Positions 29,387 to 38,800 are shown, counted from the first letter of the stretch. The stretch is DNA of 64,000 bases from Staphylococcus delphini (GCF_900636325.1 NZ_LR134263.1:1798001-1862000); one strand, 5' to 3'. Made by a program: numbers and translations. The notes: generated from the sequence alone by a model not told the origin.

Positions 29387-29432
29387 TAATCAAACGTTCA
29401 ATCGTCCTTTTGTATTCTGACAATATTCTCAC
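29387..29432 (-). pseudogene. Truncated HTH gene (5' fragment)
   Basis: The minus strand reads MKVRILSEYKRTIERLI, which matches the start of the 22306-22509 gene, and then diverges at the border of the repeat. Only the N-terminal quarter remains; the HTH itself is lost. It is a by-product of duplication of the surrounding repeat. Confidence 0.75.
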
Positions 29433-29573
29433 CTTCATATCGATAGCCTAATTTTCGCATATGCAAGATTCTCGCTAACTTAATGATTTACGCGATTAGA
29501 AAAATGAATATTATCATGACTCACTTGACTCACCCCATTTGGAATCCTCCCTATTTCGAGATATAATGTGAGT

Positions 29574-29639
29574 ATAAGTGGAGGGAGCCACGAATGACTC
29601 TCGAAATCATTAATCAATATCTTGATTGTTTGGCTTTTT
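29574..29639 (+). ncRNA. Predicted antisense RNA of type I toxin-antitoxin module B
   Basis: Same design as module A: TTGGAA (29539-29544), 17 bases, TATAAT (29562-29567), then AATCAATATCTTGATT and a T run ending about 29639. Promoter elements are kept, so the antisense RNA could still be made and could act in trans on the message of copy A, given the almost identical sequence. Confidence 0.5.
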
Positions 29640-29756
29640 GCTAACTAATAGATAGCTTATATGCCACAATCTCAATTGTCTTAGCACTAACGGTAGAATG
29701 AGTACGATGGCTACTTGTACATCTCTACTAGTTAGTGCTTTTATTATTTCGTGCAT
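29610..29756 (-). CDS. Predicted type I toxin peptide, copy B (probably silent)
   Basis: The 48-residue reading frame is the same as that of copy A, with only silent changes seen (for example ATT to ATC in the hydrophobic segment). The ribosome binding site is weakened to AAGGAAGGTG. The upstream sequence carrying the extended -10 of copy A is missing, because homology stops at 29781. So the coding part is intact but the promoter is probably lost. Confidence 0.5.
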   Translation of the reverse strand: MHEIIKALTSRDVQVAIVLILPLVLRQLRLWHISYLLVSKKPNNQDID

Positions 29757-29859
29757 TGGGCCGCTCACCTTCCTTACACTTAATTAGCAAATAGTCAGTT
29801 ATGAGTTCTGTATGTTCTTCAATTTTTTATTGGTTATTTCTGACCCTTTTTTTTATTAA

Positions 29860-30060
29860 TAATGCTATTGTATGTATCATTAACTGCGTGCGCGAGTACC
29901 TTCGAATTGCTCTAACTATTTTATTCTTAATCGTATGTTTATCGATTAACTTGACTTTTTCATCATTCTCAAAAGTACGCAGCGTGAGTCTTTTCGCTCA
30001 ACACTTTTTAATATCAAATTTTTTGAAGGAAGAAATTTTACATTCTATATATTGTTGCTA
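29860..30060 (-). other. Degraded coding remnant, origin unknown
   Basis: In one minus-strand frame a ~55-codon stretch ends with LTLRTFENDEKVKLIDKH and KIVRAIRRYSRTQ, protein-like and basic, but it has no start and is preceded by stops. It lies between repeat copy B and the group II intron remnant. I cannot assign it; it could be the tail of a gene cut by the rearrangement. Confidence 0.3.
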
Positions 30061-30493
30061 ATACTTGGCTATGTGAAATGCTTAGTTGATTCAATCTTTT
30101 CCCTTGTGTCCTTCGAATTATTTACTGCCGTAGTAAGTTTTTCATTATAGCTTTATCTATATCCTATTATTCCTCTGCCGCGTCCGTGAGTCATACCCTT
30201 AGAAAGAGCTATTAGTTCGTCAAGAAGGTCGCATCCTCTTCGTCGAGCTTTGTTAAATACTCCGCATCATTTACCATATAGAACTCGAGTAGTATAGGAC
30301 TTCATCTTGTTTGGAAGATGCATCCATACTACATAGACCTAATATGATGTTTCTGTTCGTCAGTGTGAGTGTTTGCGTCCGACTCCCTTCAGATTCCTCT
30401 TCGCAGTGGACACCCTTTTCTTTCGATAACAGTTCCTACTACCAAGCCTGTAACGAACTTTCACCGTCAAGATGTTATCCATGCCGGGCGCAC
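30061..30493 (-). mobile_element. Truncated group II intron, 5' (ribozyme) portion
   Basis: On the minus strand the element begins GTGCGCCCGGCATGGATAAC, which fits the conserved GTGYG 5' end of bacterial group II introns. It continues with a structured region containing GGTGAAAGTTCG and the run GAAGGGAGTCGGACGC. The start sits directly behind the T tract of a terminator hairpin (30495-30526), the known target preference of class C introns. Only about 430 bases remain; the reverse-transcriptase gene and domains V-VI are absent. So it is a dead 5' fragment. Exact 3' limit uncertain. Confidence 0.65.
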
Positions 30494-30494
30494 C

Positions 30495-30526
30495 AAAAAA
30501 ACACCACACTCATTAGAGGTGTGGTG
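30495..30526 (-). terminator. Terminator of the three-gene nuclease operon (and intron target)
   Basis: On the minus strand CACCACAC-loop-GTGTGGTG is followed by seven T. It lies about 55 bases after the stop of the nuclease gene and abuts the first base of the intron remnant. Confidence 0.85.
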
Positions 30527-30579
30527 ATTATATTCAAAAGTCAACTTAGTTAAATCATATTTTTGTCGACTTTCTATTT

Positions 30580-31224
30580 CTACGGATTTAAATATTTTTG
30601 GTTAGGATGTGGTATTAAATCAATAGCTATATTGTCTTTTAGCTTAGTATATTTTTCATCAATAATATCGATAACATTATACCCATCTACAATATTTTTC
30701 ATGTCTTCCAAATGTAAGTTTATAATATAAATATTATCTTTTAGAGCCACTTTGCTACATACACCTTTAGAACTATCCCAGTCATTTTTGCCTGTAAGTG
30801 GTTCTACACTAAAAATAATACCTAATTTATAGTTCCCAAACATTAACAAAGAATAAAATTTATTAACCCAAGTTACTTTAACCTTTTGGTGATACTGTTT
30901 ACATTCTACAATAAAATCTTCTGATAATATTGGCAATGTATTATTGTAATAAGTTCTTGAAACATCATTAGTTTTTAAAAATAAATCTATTTCATTGGTA
31001 CTAGTCCTTTTATTAAGATATATATAGTGTAAATTCAAATACTTGAAAAGTTGTGACACAAATTTTTCTAATGCTTTTCCAGATTTATCAGTTGTAGTTT
31101 CGATTTCATTTAGCAATTCACTAAGTGTTATTAACTCTTCTTCTTTTAAATTTTTCTCTTTACGAATAAAATCTTTAGGTAACGCTTTCAAGTAATCACT
31201 TAGACTTTCCCCTTCTTTAATCAT
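30580..31224 (-). CDS. PD-(D/E)XK nuclease, Mrr-like; third gene of a putative defence operon
   Basis: A 214-residue protein whose core fits the restriction-endonuclease-like fold: E53 in SGKALEKFVSQLF, D80 in TSTNEIDLFLK, and E107-x-K109 in EDFIVECKQYHQK. That is followed by VTWVNKFYSLLMFGNYKLGI, which resembles the helix and strand after the active site in Mrr-type enzymes. The N-terminal ~45 residues are helical and charged. The family-level call is from motif reading; target is unknown. The ATG overlaps the stop of the preceding gene (ATGA), so it should be made in fixed proportion with it. A terminator follows. Likely acts on DNA in the cytosol, possibly foreign or modified DNA. Confidence 0.75.
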   Translation of the reverse strand: MIKEGESLSDYLKALPKDFIRKEKNLKEEELITLSELLNEIETTTDKSGKALEKFVSQLFKYLNLHYIYLNKRTSTNEIDLFLKTNDVSRTYYNNTLPILSEDFIVECKQYHQKVKVTWVNKFYSLLMFGNYKLGIIFSVEPLTGKNDWDSSKGVCSKVALKDNIYIINLHLEDMKNIVDGYNVIDIIDEKYTKLKDNIAIDLIPHPNQKYLNP

Positions 31225-31580
31225 ACTATCACCTTAAACTTAACTTTGATATTATCAGGATTAACTGTAAATGCTTCATCTGTTTCTTCGCAGTATATTT
31301 CATCCTTTATATTAATTTCATCAAGCGTATACCCGGTGCTATGATGAGAATATGGGGAGTATATTTCAAATACCTTTTCAACTAAATGATTCTCTTCTAG
31401 ATCTAGCATTATAGTATAAAACTCAGTTGTAGATAAATCAATTTCATAAAAATTCGAATATTGTATAAAGTCGTTCTTTTTATATCTAGTAATCTTTTTT
31501 AAAAATTTGTTTTTTTTATGCTGATCCAGATTCTGAAAGTTCTTGTTTTTCTCTACATTTATCGTCAATAAACTTTGCAA
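31221..31580 (-). CDS. Hypothetical protein, middle gene of putative defence operon
   Basis: Not recognised. The 119-residue product is mixed alpha/beta, with NFYEIDLSTTEFYTIMLDLE and a conserved acidic end (YCEETDEAFTVNPDNIKVKF). The start is TTG 31580, with AAGGAG ten bases upstream inside the preceding gene. It overlaps that gene by 65 bases in another frame and the nuclease gene by four bases. Its C-terminus recurs in diverged form at 23073-23231, so the family exists in at least two alleles here. Small size and tight coupling suggest a partner or regulator of its neighbours. Confidence 0.65.
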   Translation of the reverse strand: MQSLLTINVEKNKNFQNLDQHKKNKFLKKITRYKKNDFIQYSNFYEIDLSTTEFYTIMLDLEENHLVEKVFEIYSPYSHHSTGYTLDEINIKDEIYCEETDEAFTVNPDNIKVKFKVIV

Positions 31581-32619
31581 CTTTCATCATCTCCTTATTT
31601 TCAGCAGTATTTTTATGAAATTCAATAATAGAATATCCTCTTTCAGTCAAAACGTCAAATCGAAATTTTACTGTAAATTGTTTAGCTTTAACTTCATTCA
31701 ACCAGATTAATTGCACCCATGGATACGTTGATTCTTCCTCTGTATTCTCAATGAACTCCATAAGAATATCGTAAAATTTATGAGTATGATCAAAAATATC
31801 TTCATTATCTTTAATTAATAGCTTTAAATCACCCAATATCGGAAGTACAATATCCTCTGAAATCCCAGCCTCTAATGTAGCACTTGAACCTCTTTTTAAT
31901 TCCATTTTTTGACCATATACTTTTATATGACTCCCATCTTTATATTTAATTAATCCATTTTCAATACTATTGGTTTGTTTAGCTAATGTGTTGATTTCTT
32001 TAACGTTTATTTCTTTAATATTAAAAATTGTATTATCGTTAATCCAATCAATCAATTCATCGATTCTTTTTTCATAAAAGTTAGGATCATTATTTTTTAG
32101 ATTAGAGTTGATTCTTGCTACTCTAAATTCTATTATTTTAGATTCCTTATGTATGACAATCACCATAGGAAGAATACTAGTAATTTCTTTTGCTTTTCCA
32201 TCGATGAGCGTAGCACCTTTGCAATAATAATTAAATTTTAAAATCGAAAATTCATCATGCTCATATAGTTTGGGATTAGCTAAATCATCATTAATATTGC
32301 TAATTTCTTCTCTATCAGATACTTTTTGTCTTAGGTTTTCAATGCCCTGTTCATATTCACCGTCAATAATATTGAATAACGCGCAATATTTATAAGGCTT
32401 TAAATAATCGTATTCAAAGATTATTGCAGTCAGTTCTTCTTTGAACATTTCAAGACCCTTAAGTATTCTATCCTTCTTTCCAATAGGGCCTTCATTTTCT
32501 TCAACTAATTCATAAAGAGACTTACCTTCTCTTTTTGTCGCTTTCATCTGCTTAATTATAGATGAAACATCTCTTGTTTTAAATGACTCAATCATTTCAT
32601 TGATATATTCTTGATCCAT
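31516..32619 (-). CDS. Hypothetical protein, first gene of putative defence operon
   Basis: Not recognised. The 367-residue protein is charged, soluble and mixed alpha/beta; no Walker, helicase, TIR, HEPN or toxin motif is obvious. Notable stretches are TLIDGKAKEITSILPMVIVI, KESKIIEFRVARINSNLKN, YKDGSHIKVYGQKMELKRGS and TVKFRFDVLTERGYSIIEFH. The ATG at 32619 is preceded by ATGGGGGATG-like sequence. It leads a unit with the 119-residue protein (65-base overlap) and the PD-(D/E)XK nuclease. By analogy with defence operons it could be the sensor that controls the nuclease; that is inference. Low GC content relative to ffh suggests transfer. Confidence 0.65.
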   Translation of the reverse strand: MDQEYINEMIESFKTRDVSSIIKQMKATKREGKSLYELVEENEGPIGKKDRILKGLEMFKEELTAIIFEYDYLKPYKYCALFNIIDGEYEQGIENLRQKVSDREEISNINDDLANPKLYEHDEFSILKFNYYCKGATLIDGKAKEITSILPMVIVIHKESKIIEFRVARINSNLKNNDPNFYEKRIDELIDWINDNTIFNIKEINVKEINTLAKQTNSIENGLIKYKDGSHIKVYGQKMELKRGSSATLEAGISEDIVLPILGDLKLLIKDNEDIFDHTHKFYDILMEFIENTEEESTYPWVQLIWLNEVKAKQFTVKFRFDVLTERGYSIIEFHKNTAENKEMMKVAKFIDDKCREKQELSESGSA

Positions 32620-32855
32620 TTTTCATCCCCCATATTGCTTAGTTAATTAATTATACACACATTCCAAATGCATGAAAATACTTTTTAACACTAAAAATTT
32701 ACTTGCCCAATATAAAATGGTTATTTGTATACTTTGAACTTAATTATATATTATTACACAAAAAACTGGGTTGTAGCAAAGCCCCTAAGAACGCGAGCCT
32801 AAAGGTTCACAATCTGAAAGATAGCCAAATTTTATTTTACCGAAATGTCAAAAAA

Positions 32856-32884
32856 CACCGAGATGCTTCACACATCCCAGTGTT
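32856..32884 (-). terminator. Terminator of ffh
   Basis: On the minus strand AACACTGGGATG pairs with CATCTCGGTGTT and is followed by TTTTTT. It marks the left border of the conserved ffh cluster; accessory DNA begins just beyond. The 32620-32855 spacer also holds a relic of the interspersed repeat (CCCCTAAGAACGCGAGCC). Confidence 0.8.
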
Positions 32885-32892
32885 CTCAAAAA

Positions 32893-34260
32893 TTAAAATG
32901 GCAAATTCATACCTTTTAACATATTTTGCAATTGTGCTTGCTTGCCTTTTTTACCTTTACCGCCACCTGTAAACTGCTTCATCATCTTCTTCATATCATT
33001 AAACTGCTTCAATAAACGGTTCACTTCTTGCAATGTGCGCCCTGAACCTGCCGCAATACGACGTTTTCTTGAAACATTCAATTTATCTGGATTTTCACGT
33101 TCTTCAGGTGTCATAGATTGAATAATCGCCTTAATATGATCGATTTGTTTGTCGCTCATATTGAGTTTGTCGAGCCCTTTCATCTTGTTCATACCTGGAA
33201 TCATTTTCATAATGTCATCCAGAGGTCCAAGATTTTTCACTTGATCGAGTTGTTCTAAAAAGTCTTCTAATGTAAATGAAGAGGTACGCATTTTTTTCTC
33301 TAAATCTTTTGCTTTTTCTTCATCGACATCTTGTTGTGCTTTTTCGATCAGACTTAATACATCACCCATACCTAAAATACGTGATGCCATACGTTCTGGA
33401 TGGAACAACTCTAAACCATCTAGCTTTTCGCTCATACCTACGAATTTGATAGGTTTTTCTGTGACGGCACGGATAGAAAGTGCTGCACCCCCACGTGTGT
33501 CCCCATCTAATTTCGTTAATGTGACACCTGTGACGTCGAGCTGTTGGTCAAACGATTCTGCAACATTGACGGCATCTTGACCTGTCATGGCATCAACAAC
33601 GAGCATGATTTCGTCAGGCTTTGAAATTTCTTTGACTTCTTGTAATTCGTTCATCAATGCTTCATCAATGTGTAGACGCCCGGCTGTATCGATAATGACA
33701 AAGTCTAAATGTTCAGCTTTCGCATGTTGTAACGCGTTTTGGACGATTTGTTGTGGTGGCACTTGATCGCCTTCGCTATATACAGGGATGTCGATTTGCT
33801 TACCAACTGTTTGTAATTGGTTAATCGCTGCTGGACGGTAAATGTCACCAGCTACGAGTAACGGCTTTTTGTTGTACTTTTTGCGCATTAACAGTGCAAG
33901 TTTCCCTGCTGTTGTCGTTTTACCAGCACCTTGTAAGCCGACCATCATGACAACTGTCGGTGGTTTTTTCGCCATCGTAATCGACGTGTTGTCGCCACCC
34001 ATTAATGTTGTCAGTTCTTCTTGTACGATTTTGATGACTTGTTGCCCTGGTGTTAATGACTTCATCACATCAGATCCTAATGCACGTTCTGAAACTGTGT
34101 TGACAAAGTTTTTAACGACTTTAAAGTTAACGTCCGCTTCGAGTAAAGCAAGACGTACTTCACGCATCATTGCTTTGATATCAGCTTCAGTCACTTTACC
34201 TTTACCTTTTATTTTCTGCATCGTTGCCTGCAGTCGATCGGATAATCCTTCAAAAGCCAT
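32893..34260 (-). CDS. ffh: Signal recognition particle protein Ffh (SRP54)
   Basis: GTPase that binds signal sequences on nascent chains and delivers them to FtsY at the membrane. The 455 residues have the N domain, the G domain (GLQGAGKTTTAGKLA, DTAGRLHIDEALM, TKLDGDTRGGAALS) and the Met-rich M domain at the end (MKKMMKQFTGGGKGKKGKQA, MLKGMNLPF). The ATG lies 13 bases after ylxM. Together with ylxM and ftsY it forms the SRP cluster. Confidence 0.98.
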   Translation of the reverse strand: MAFEGLSDRLQATMQKIKGKGKVTEADIKAMMREVRLALLEADVNFKVVKNFVNTVSERALGSDVMKSLTPGQQVIKIVQEELTTLMGGDNTSITMAKKPPTVVMMVGLQGAGKTTTAGKLALLMRKKYNKKPLLVAGDIYRPAAINQLQTVGKQIDIPVYSEGDQVPPQQIVQNALQHAKAEHLDFVIIDTAGRLHIDEALMNELQEVKEISKPDEIMLVVDAMTGQDAVNVAESFDQQLDVTGVTLTKLDGDTRGGAALSIRAVTEKPIKFVGMSEKLDGLELFHPERMASRILGMGDVLSLIEKAQQDVDEEKAKDLEKKMRTSSFTLEDFLEQLDQVKNLGPLDDIMKMIPGMNKMKGLDKLNMSDKQIDHIKAIIQSMTPEERENPDKLNVSRKRRIAAGSGRTLQEVNRLLKQFNDMKKMMKQFTGGGKGKKGKQAQLQNMLKGMNLPF

Positions 34261-34273
34261 AAAGTGACCCTCC

Positions 34274-34609
34274 TTATTCTAGTTCTTCAAGTTCTTGGAT
34301 ATATTGTTGAATGTGTTCTGGTTCATGAATATGGTCTCGTATTTGTTGAAAAATCTCTTGTCTACGGGTAAAACGGCGATAGAGTCCTAATTTTTGTTCG
34401 TAATCTTCTACTAAATCGCCAGTTCTTCTTATGTTATCATACACCGCTTGACGACTCACTTCAAATGTCTCTGCAATTTCACTGAGCGCATAATCTTCTA
34501 AGTAAAACAGACGTAAATAGTTGCGCTGTTTTTCGGTGAGTAGTGACTGATAAAAGTCAAAAAGATAATTCATTCGGACGGTTTTAATTAAATCATCGTC
34601 ATGGTGCAT
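34274..34609 (-). CDS. ylxM: YlxM, SRP-associated helix-turn-helix protein
   Basis: A 111-residue sigma-70 region-4-like protein with the [23 protein letters not shown] near residue 50. It stands between ftsY and ffh, its conserved place. In streptococci YlxM associates with the SRP and modulates its GTPase (known). It ends 13 bases before ffh and starts just after ftsY. Confidence 0.95.
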   Translation of the reverse strand: MHHDDDLIKTVRMNYLFDFYQSLLTEKQRNYLRLFYLEDYALSEIAETFEVSRQAVYDNIRRTGDLVEDYEQKLGLYRRFTRRQEIFQQIRDHIHEPEHIQQYIQELEELE

Positions 34610-34612
34610 CGT

Positions 34613-35812
34613 CTATCCCTCATTTTCAGGTTGATTTTCCTCTGCTTCTGGTACATTTTGTTCAATCATATCTGCAAATAAGCCGTAAACATAACTTTCT
34701 GCGTTGAACGGTTGTAAGTCATCCAGTTTTTCACCTAAACCGACGTATTTCACTGGAATGTGCAATTCATTTCGGATGGCGAGGACGATACCGCCTTTAG
34801 CTGTTCCATCCAGTTTCGTTAAGACGATACCTGTCACGTCTGTCACTTCTTTAAATGCTTTCGCTTGTGCCAATGCATTTTGTCCTGTTGTCGCATCGAG
34901 TGCCAGTAATACTTCGTGAGGTGCATCAGGTACTGAACGGCTAATGACACGTTTCACTTTTTCAAGTTCGTTCATTAAGTTTTGCTTGTTTTGTAAACGC
35001 CCTGCTGTATCACAAATTAAAATATCAACACCTTTATTCTTCGCAGCGTTAATCGCATCGTACATCACAGCAGCTGGGTCAGAACCTTCACCTTGGCGAA
35101 TGACATCAACACCGACACGTTGACCCCACACTTCAAGTTGTTCAATGGCACCTGCACGGAATGTATCCCCGGCAGCTAACATTACTTTTTTACCTTGTGC
35201 TTGATAGCGATGTGCAAGTTTACCGATAGTTGTCGTTTTACCCACACCATTCACGCCCACCATCAAAATGACATTTAAGCGGCCGTCTTCAATATTCATC
35301 TCTTCTGATTTATCATCGTCTTGTTGATAAATTTCTACAATTTTTTCGACGATGGCTTCACGTAAATCTTCTGTTTCTGTAATGTTGCGACGTTTCGCTT
35401 CCATGCGTAATTCATCAACGAGTTCCATCACTGTGTTGAAACCGACGTCGGCTTGGATTAACATTTCTTCTAATGCTTCAAAAAAATCTTCGTCGACTTT
35501 ACGATAATGTGCTAATAAATTGTTTAATTGATTTTGGAAGTTTTCACGTGATTTTTCAAGTCCTTCACGGAATTTCGCACCGATTTTTTGTGATTCGAGC
35601 TCTTCAAATTCCTCAATCGACATCAAGCCGTCATCAAATTCGTCTTCAACTGATGTCAAATCATTGTCTTGATGGACAGTTTCACTAGGAGCAGCATGTT
35701 GTGTGCGTTCAGGTTCTTGGTGTTTAACGGCATCTTGTTGTAAATCTTGTTCGAGTTGTTGTTCTTTATCAGGTTTCGCAAATTTATCTTTTAATCGTTT
35801 AAAAAAGCTCAT
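34613..35812 (-). CDS. ftsY: Signal recognition particle receptor FtsY
   Basis: GTPase that docks the SRP-ribosome complex at the membrane. The 399 residues begin with an acidic, Gln-rich A domain (about 1-95) used for membrane contact, then the N domain and the G domain: VGVNGVGKTTTIGKLAHRY, CDTAGRLQNKQNLMNELE and TKLDGTAKGGIVLAI. The start ATG immediately follows the smc stop. Co-transcription with smc, ylxM and ffh is likely. Confidence 0.98.
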   Translation of the reverse strand: MSFFKRLKDKFAKPDKEQQLEQDLQQDAVKHQEPERTQHAAPSETVHQDNDLTSVEDEFDDGLMSIEEFEELESQKIGAKFREGLEKSRENFQNQLNNLLAHYRKVDEDFFEALEEMLIQADVGFNTVMELVDELRMEAKRRNITETEDLREAIVEKIVEIYQQDDDKSEEMNIEDGRLNVILMVGVNGVGKTTTIGKLAHRYQAQGKKVMLAAGDTFRAGAIEQLEVWGQRVGVDVIRQGEGSDPAAVMYDAINAAKNKGVDILICDTAGRLQNKQNLMNELEKVKRVISRSVPDAPHEVLLALDATTGQNALAQAKAFKEVTDVTGIVLTKLDGTAKGGIVLAIRNELHIPVKYVGLGEKLDDLQPFNAESYVYGLFADMIEQNVPEAEENQPENEG

Positions 35813-35813
35813 A

Positions 35814-38800
35814 TTATGCTTGTTCCTCCTTCAATACTTCATCTATCGTATTTAAATTTACACTCACAAGTCGCGACACGCCCATTTCTTGCATAGTCAC
35901 GCCGTAAAGACAATCACACATTTCCATTGTACCTTTACGATGGGTAATGACAATGAATTGCGTCTCTTTCGACAATGTTTTCAAGTAGGTCGCATATCGA
36001 ATGACGTTCGCCTCATCCAGTGCTGCTTCGACCTCATCCAAGATAACAAACGGCGCGGATCTTACTTTCAATATCGCAAATAATAAAGCGATAGCACTTA
36101 ACGCACGTTCACCCCCACTTAATAATGACAAGTGTTGTAACTTTTTACCTGGGGGTTGGACTTTAATATCAACGCCAGCTGTTAAGTAATCTTTTTCCGT
36201 CAAGATGAGTTCCGCTTGACCGCCACCGAATAAGTTTTTGAAGACACTCGCAAAATGGTCTTGAATCGCATGGAATGTCGTACTGAAACGTTCCGCCACC
36301 TCTGCGTCCATTTCTTGAATGATTTGTTCTAACGTTGCTTTGGCTTCTCTTAAATCATTGCGTTGCTCAGATAAGAATGTATAACGTGCAGACACTTCTT
36401 CATATTGCTCAATCGCATTCAAATTCACATGGCCTAATTCATCAATCGACATTTGTGTGAGCTTCACTTTTTGGCGTAACGCATCAATATTCGCATCGGC
36501 TAATGGATAAGACGATTTCGCGTGTTCGAATGTCATATGATATTTTTCATTTAAATGTTTCAACGCTTGATCGATAAGGACATCTAACCTTGATTGTGCA
36601 GATTTGATATTTTGATACTGGTTTTCAATTTCTAACAATTTTTGATGAATCGACTCTAACGCTTGTTCATTCGATTCAATCAAATCTTCAATATCTTGAC
36701 GCTGTTGTCGTAATTGTTGCTGTTGTTCAAGATGACGTGTTTTAGCGTCTTGGTATTCTGTAATGTGTGTTTGAATCTTTTCAAGTGTCGAACGGTCATT
36801 GACTTCATCTGAATTAATGAGCGCCAATTGATCTGCGAGTTTTTGTTGTTGCGCATCGATTTGTTGTTGTTCTTTTTCCAACCGTTTGAGCTGTTGTTGC
36901 TGCGTCTTAATACGTTCCACGACGACCGCGAGATCAGATTTGTATTGATGGAGTTGTTGTTGTAATTGTGACGCTTGTGCTTGAGACACTTTGCGCTGTT
37001 CAGTCATTGCTTTAATTTGTTGCTCCATCTGTTCGAGCTGTTCCGCAATTTCAGCTTGGCGCGTTTGTTTATCTTTTAATGTCGCTTCACTTTTATCACT
37101 TTGATACCCATCATTTTTTTCGAACTCAAACTCTTCATGTTCATTTTTCAAGCGTTGTTCGATTTCACGATAGCGATCATGCTCTAATGACAAATCATGA
37201 AGTGCTTGTTTATACGTGTTGAAATCTTGTTGTGCTGTGACATATTGTTCACTCAGCGTATCTTGTTGTGATTTTTGATTTTGGCAAAACTGTTCCAATT
37301 GTTTTGTCTTCTCGAGATACGTCTCTAACTGGGCTTGTAGCTGTTGCAATTCATCTTTTTGTCCGAGTAAACTTTGACGTTGTTGTGTACCGCCCCCAGT
37401 CATTGAACCGCCTGGATTAACGACATCACCTTCTAAAGTGACAATACGCGTTTGATATTGAATCGCACGCGCCATTTCATTCGCATTTTTCAAGCCGTCT
37501 ACAATCAATGTACGCCCTAATAAATTGTCGATAATCGCTTTGTATGTCGTATCAACTTGTACCGCTTCACTAGCGACAGTGACGAATCCGGTCATTTGTT
37601 TTGCTGTTTGGACGACGCGTGAATCTAATGTTTTCGCTTTAATGACGTTCAATGGTAAAAATGTGGCGCGGCCTAACTTTTTCGTTTTCAAAAATTGAAT
37701 CGCTTGGCGGGCTGCGGCTTCATCAGATACGATGACATGTTGCATACTCGCACCTAAAGCCGTTTCTATCGCTGTCGTATATTTTGAAGGGACATCGATT
37801 TGTTGCGCTACTGCACCGTGAATGCCTTGTAATTGTTGATCTTTCGCTTTTAAAACTGCTTTAACACCTTGATAAAAGCTACTCAAATCGTCTTCACGCA
37901 TTTTCATCGTTTCAATACGTGCCTTCAACTTATCATTGTAACGGTACGCTTGATACAGTTGTGATTCTGCCTCAGTTTGTTCAGATTTCGCTTTTGCTAA
38001 TGATGCCTCAATTTGTTTACAATCATTTTCGATTTTCGTCATTTGACGCTTCTTTTGTTGTTGACGTTGCTCGATGTCATGCATATGTTGTTGGGCGTCT
38101 TTTAACTGCGCATAAGCTTCACTCAATCTAGAGTCAATACGAGATTGTTTCGCTTTATGTTCTTCAATCGTTTTCGTCAAAAATCGAATGTCGTTGTTAA
38201 TGTCCGCTTGTTCAGTCATTAATTGATAATACGCATCTTTTAACGTCTCAACATCTTCTTCCATCGTTTCGTCTGACTGATACAATTGTCCTTCAAGCGT
38301 TTGAATGTGCTGATTTAATTGTTGGCGCTTTTCTTTTAACTGACTTAGCGTTTTTTCGGTTTCTGCCACATCATGATCTAATTGTTGCTGATGTTGCGCT
38401 ATAGACGCTTGTTCTTCTTCAATACGCGCATTCGATTGTGATTGGTTTTTTTGACGTTCTTCAATCAATTGATATTGCCCCGTCAACTTCTCCACTTGTT
38501 CTGTCGTTTCAATCAGGTGCTGGTTGACTTTTTCTAATTGCTGATCAACTTCAAAACGTTCACCTTTTGCCTTTTGCATCGTATGTGAGATTTGCGACTT
38601 TTTATGATGCGTATCGGCTTGCTGACTTTTTAATTCATTCAATGCCGTGTCATGATCTGCAATTTGCGTTTGATACGACGCGATGTCATGCACCGTTACA
38701 CGAATATCACTTTCTTTTAAAATATCACTCAACTGCAAATACTCTTTCGCAATCGCCGCTTCTTCTTTTAGTGGTTCCACACGACCTTCTAAATCATACA

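Larger units (their letters stand above)
29387..29781. repeat. Long direct repeat, copy B, right of the restriction system
   Basis: Nearly identical to 22458-22853, same orientation. It contains the first ~15 codons of the HTH gene (MKVRILSEYKRTIERLI, then out of homology), the AT-rich spacer and the toxin/antisense module. Immediately beyond, AGTCAGTTATGAGTTCTGTA matches 22999 onward. With copy A it frames about 6.9 kb carrying hsdR, hsdM, hsdS and the small downstream ORFs. Confidence 0.9.

Noticed and set aside
29801..30061. 86-residue plus-strand hydrophobic ORF
   Set aside because: Antisense to a basic coding remnant and part of shared repeat sequence; the hydrophobicity comes from complementing lysine-rich codons.
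30311..30553. 80-residue plus-strand ORF
   Set aside because: Lies antisense to the intron ribozyme region and its terminator; composition is that of structured RNA.
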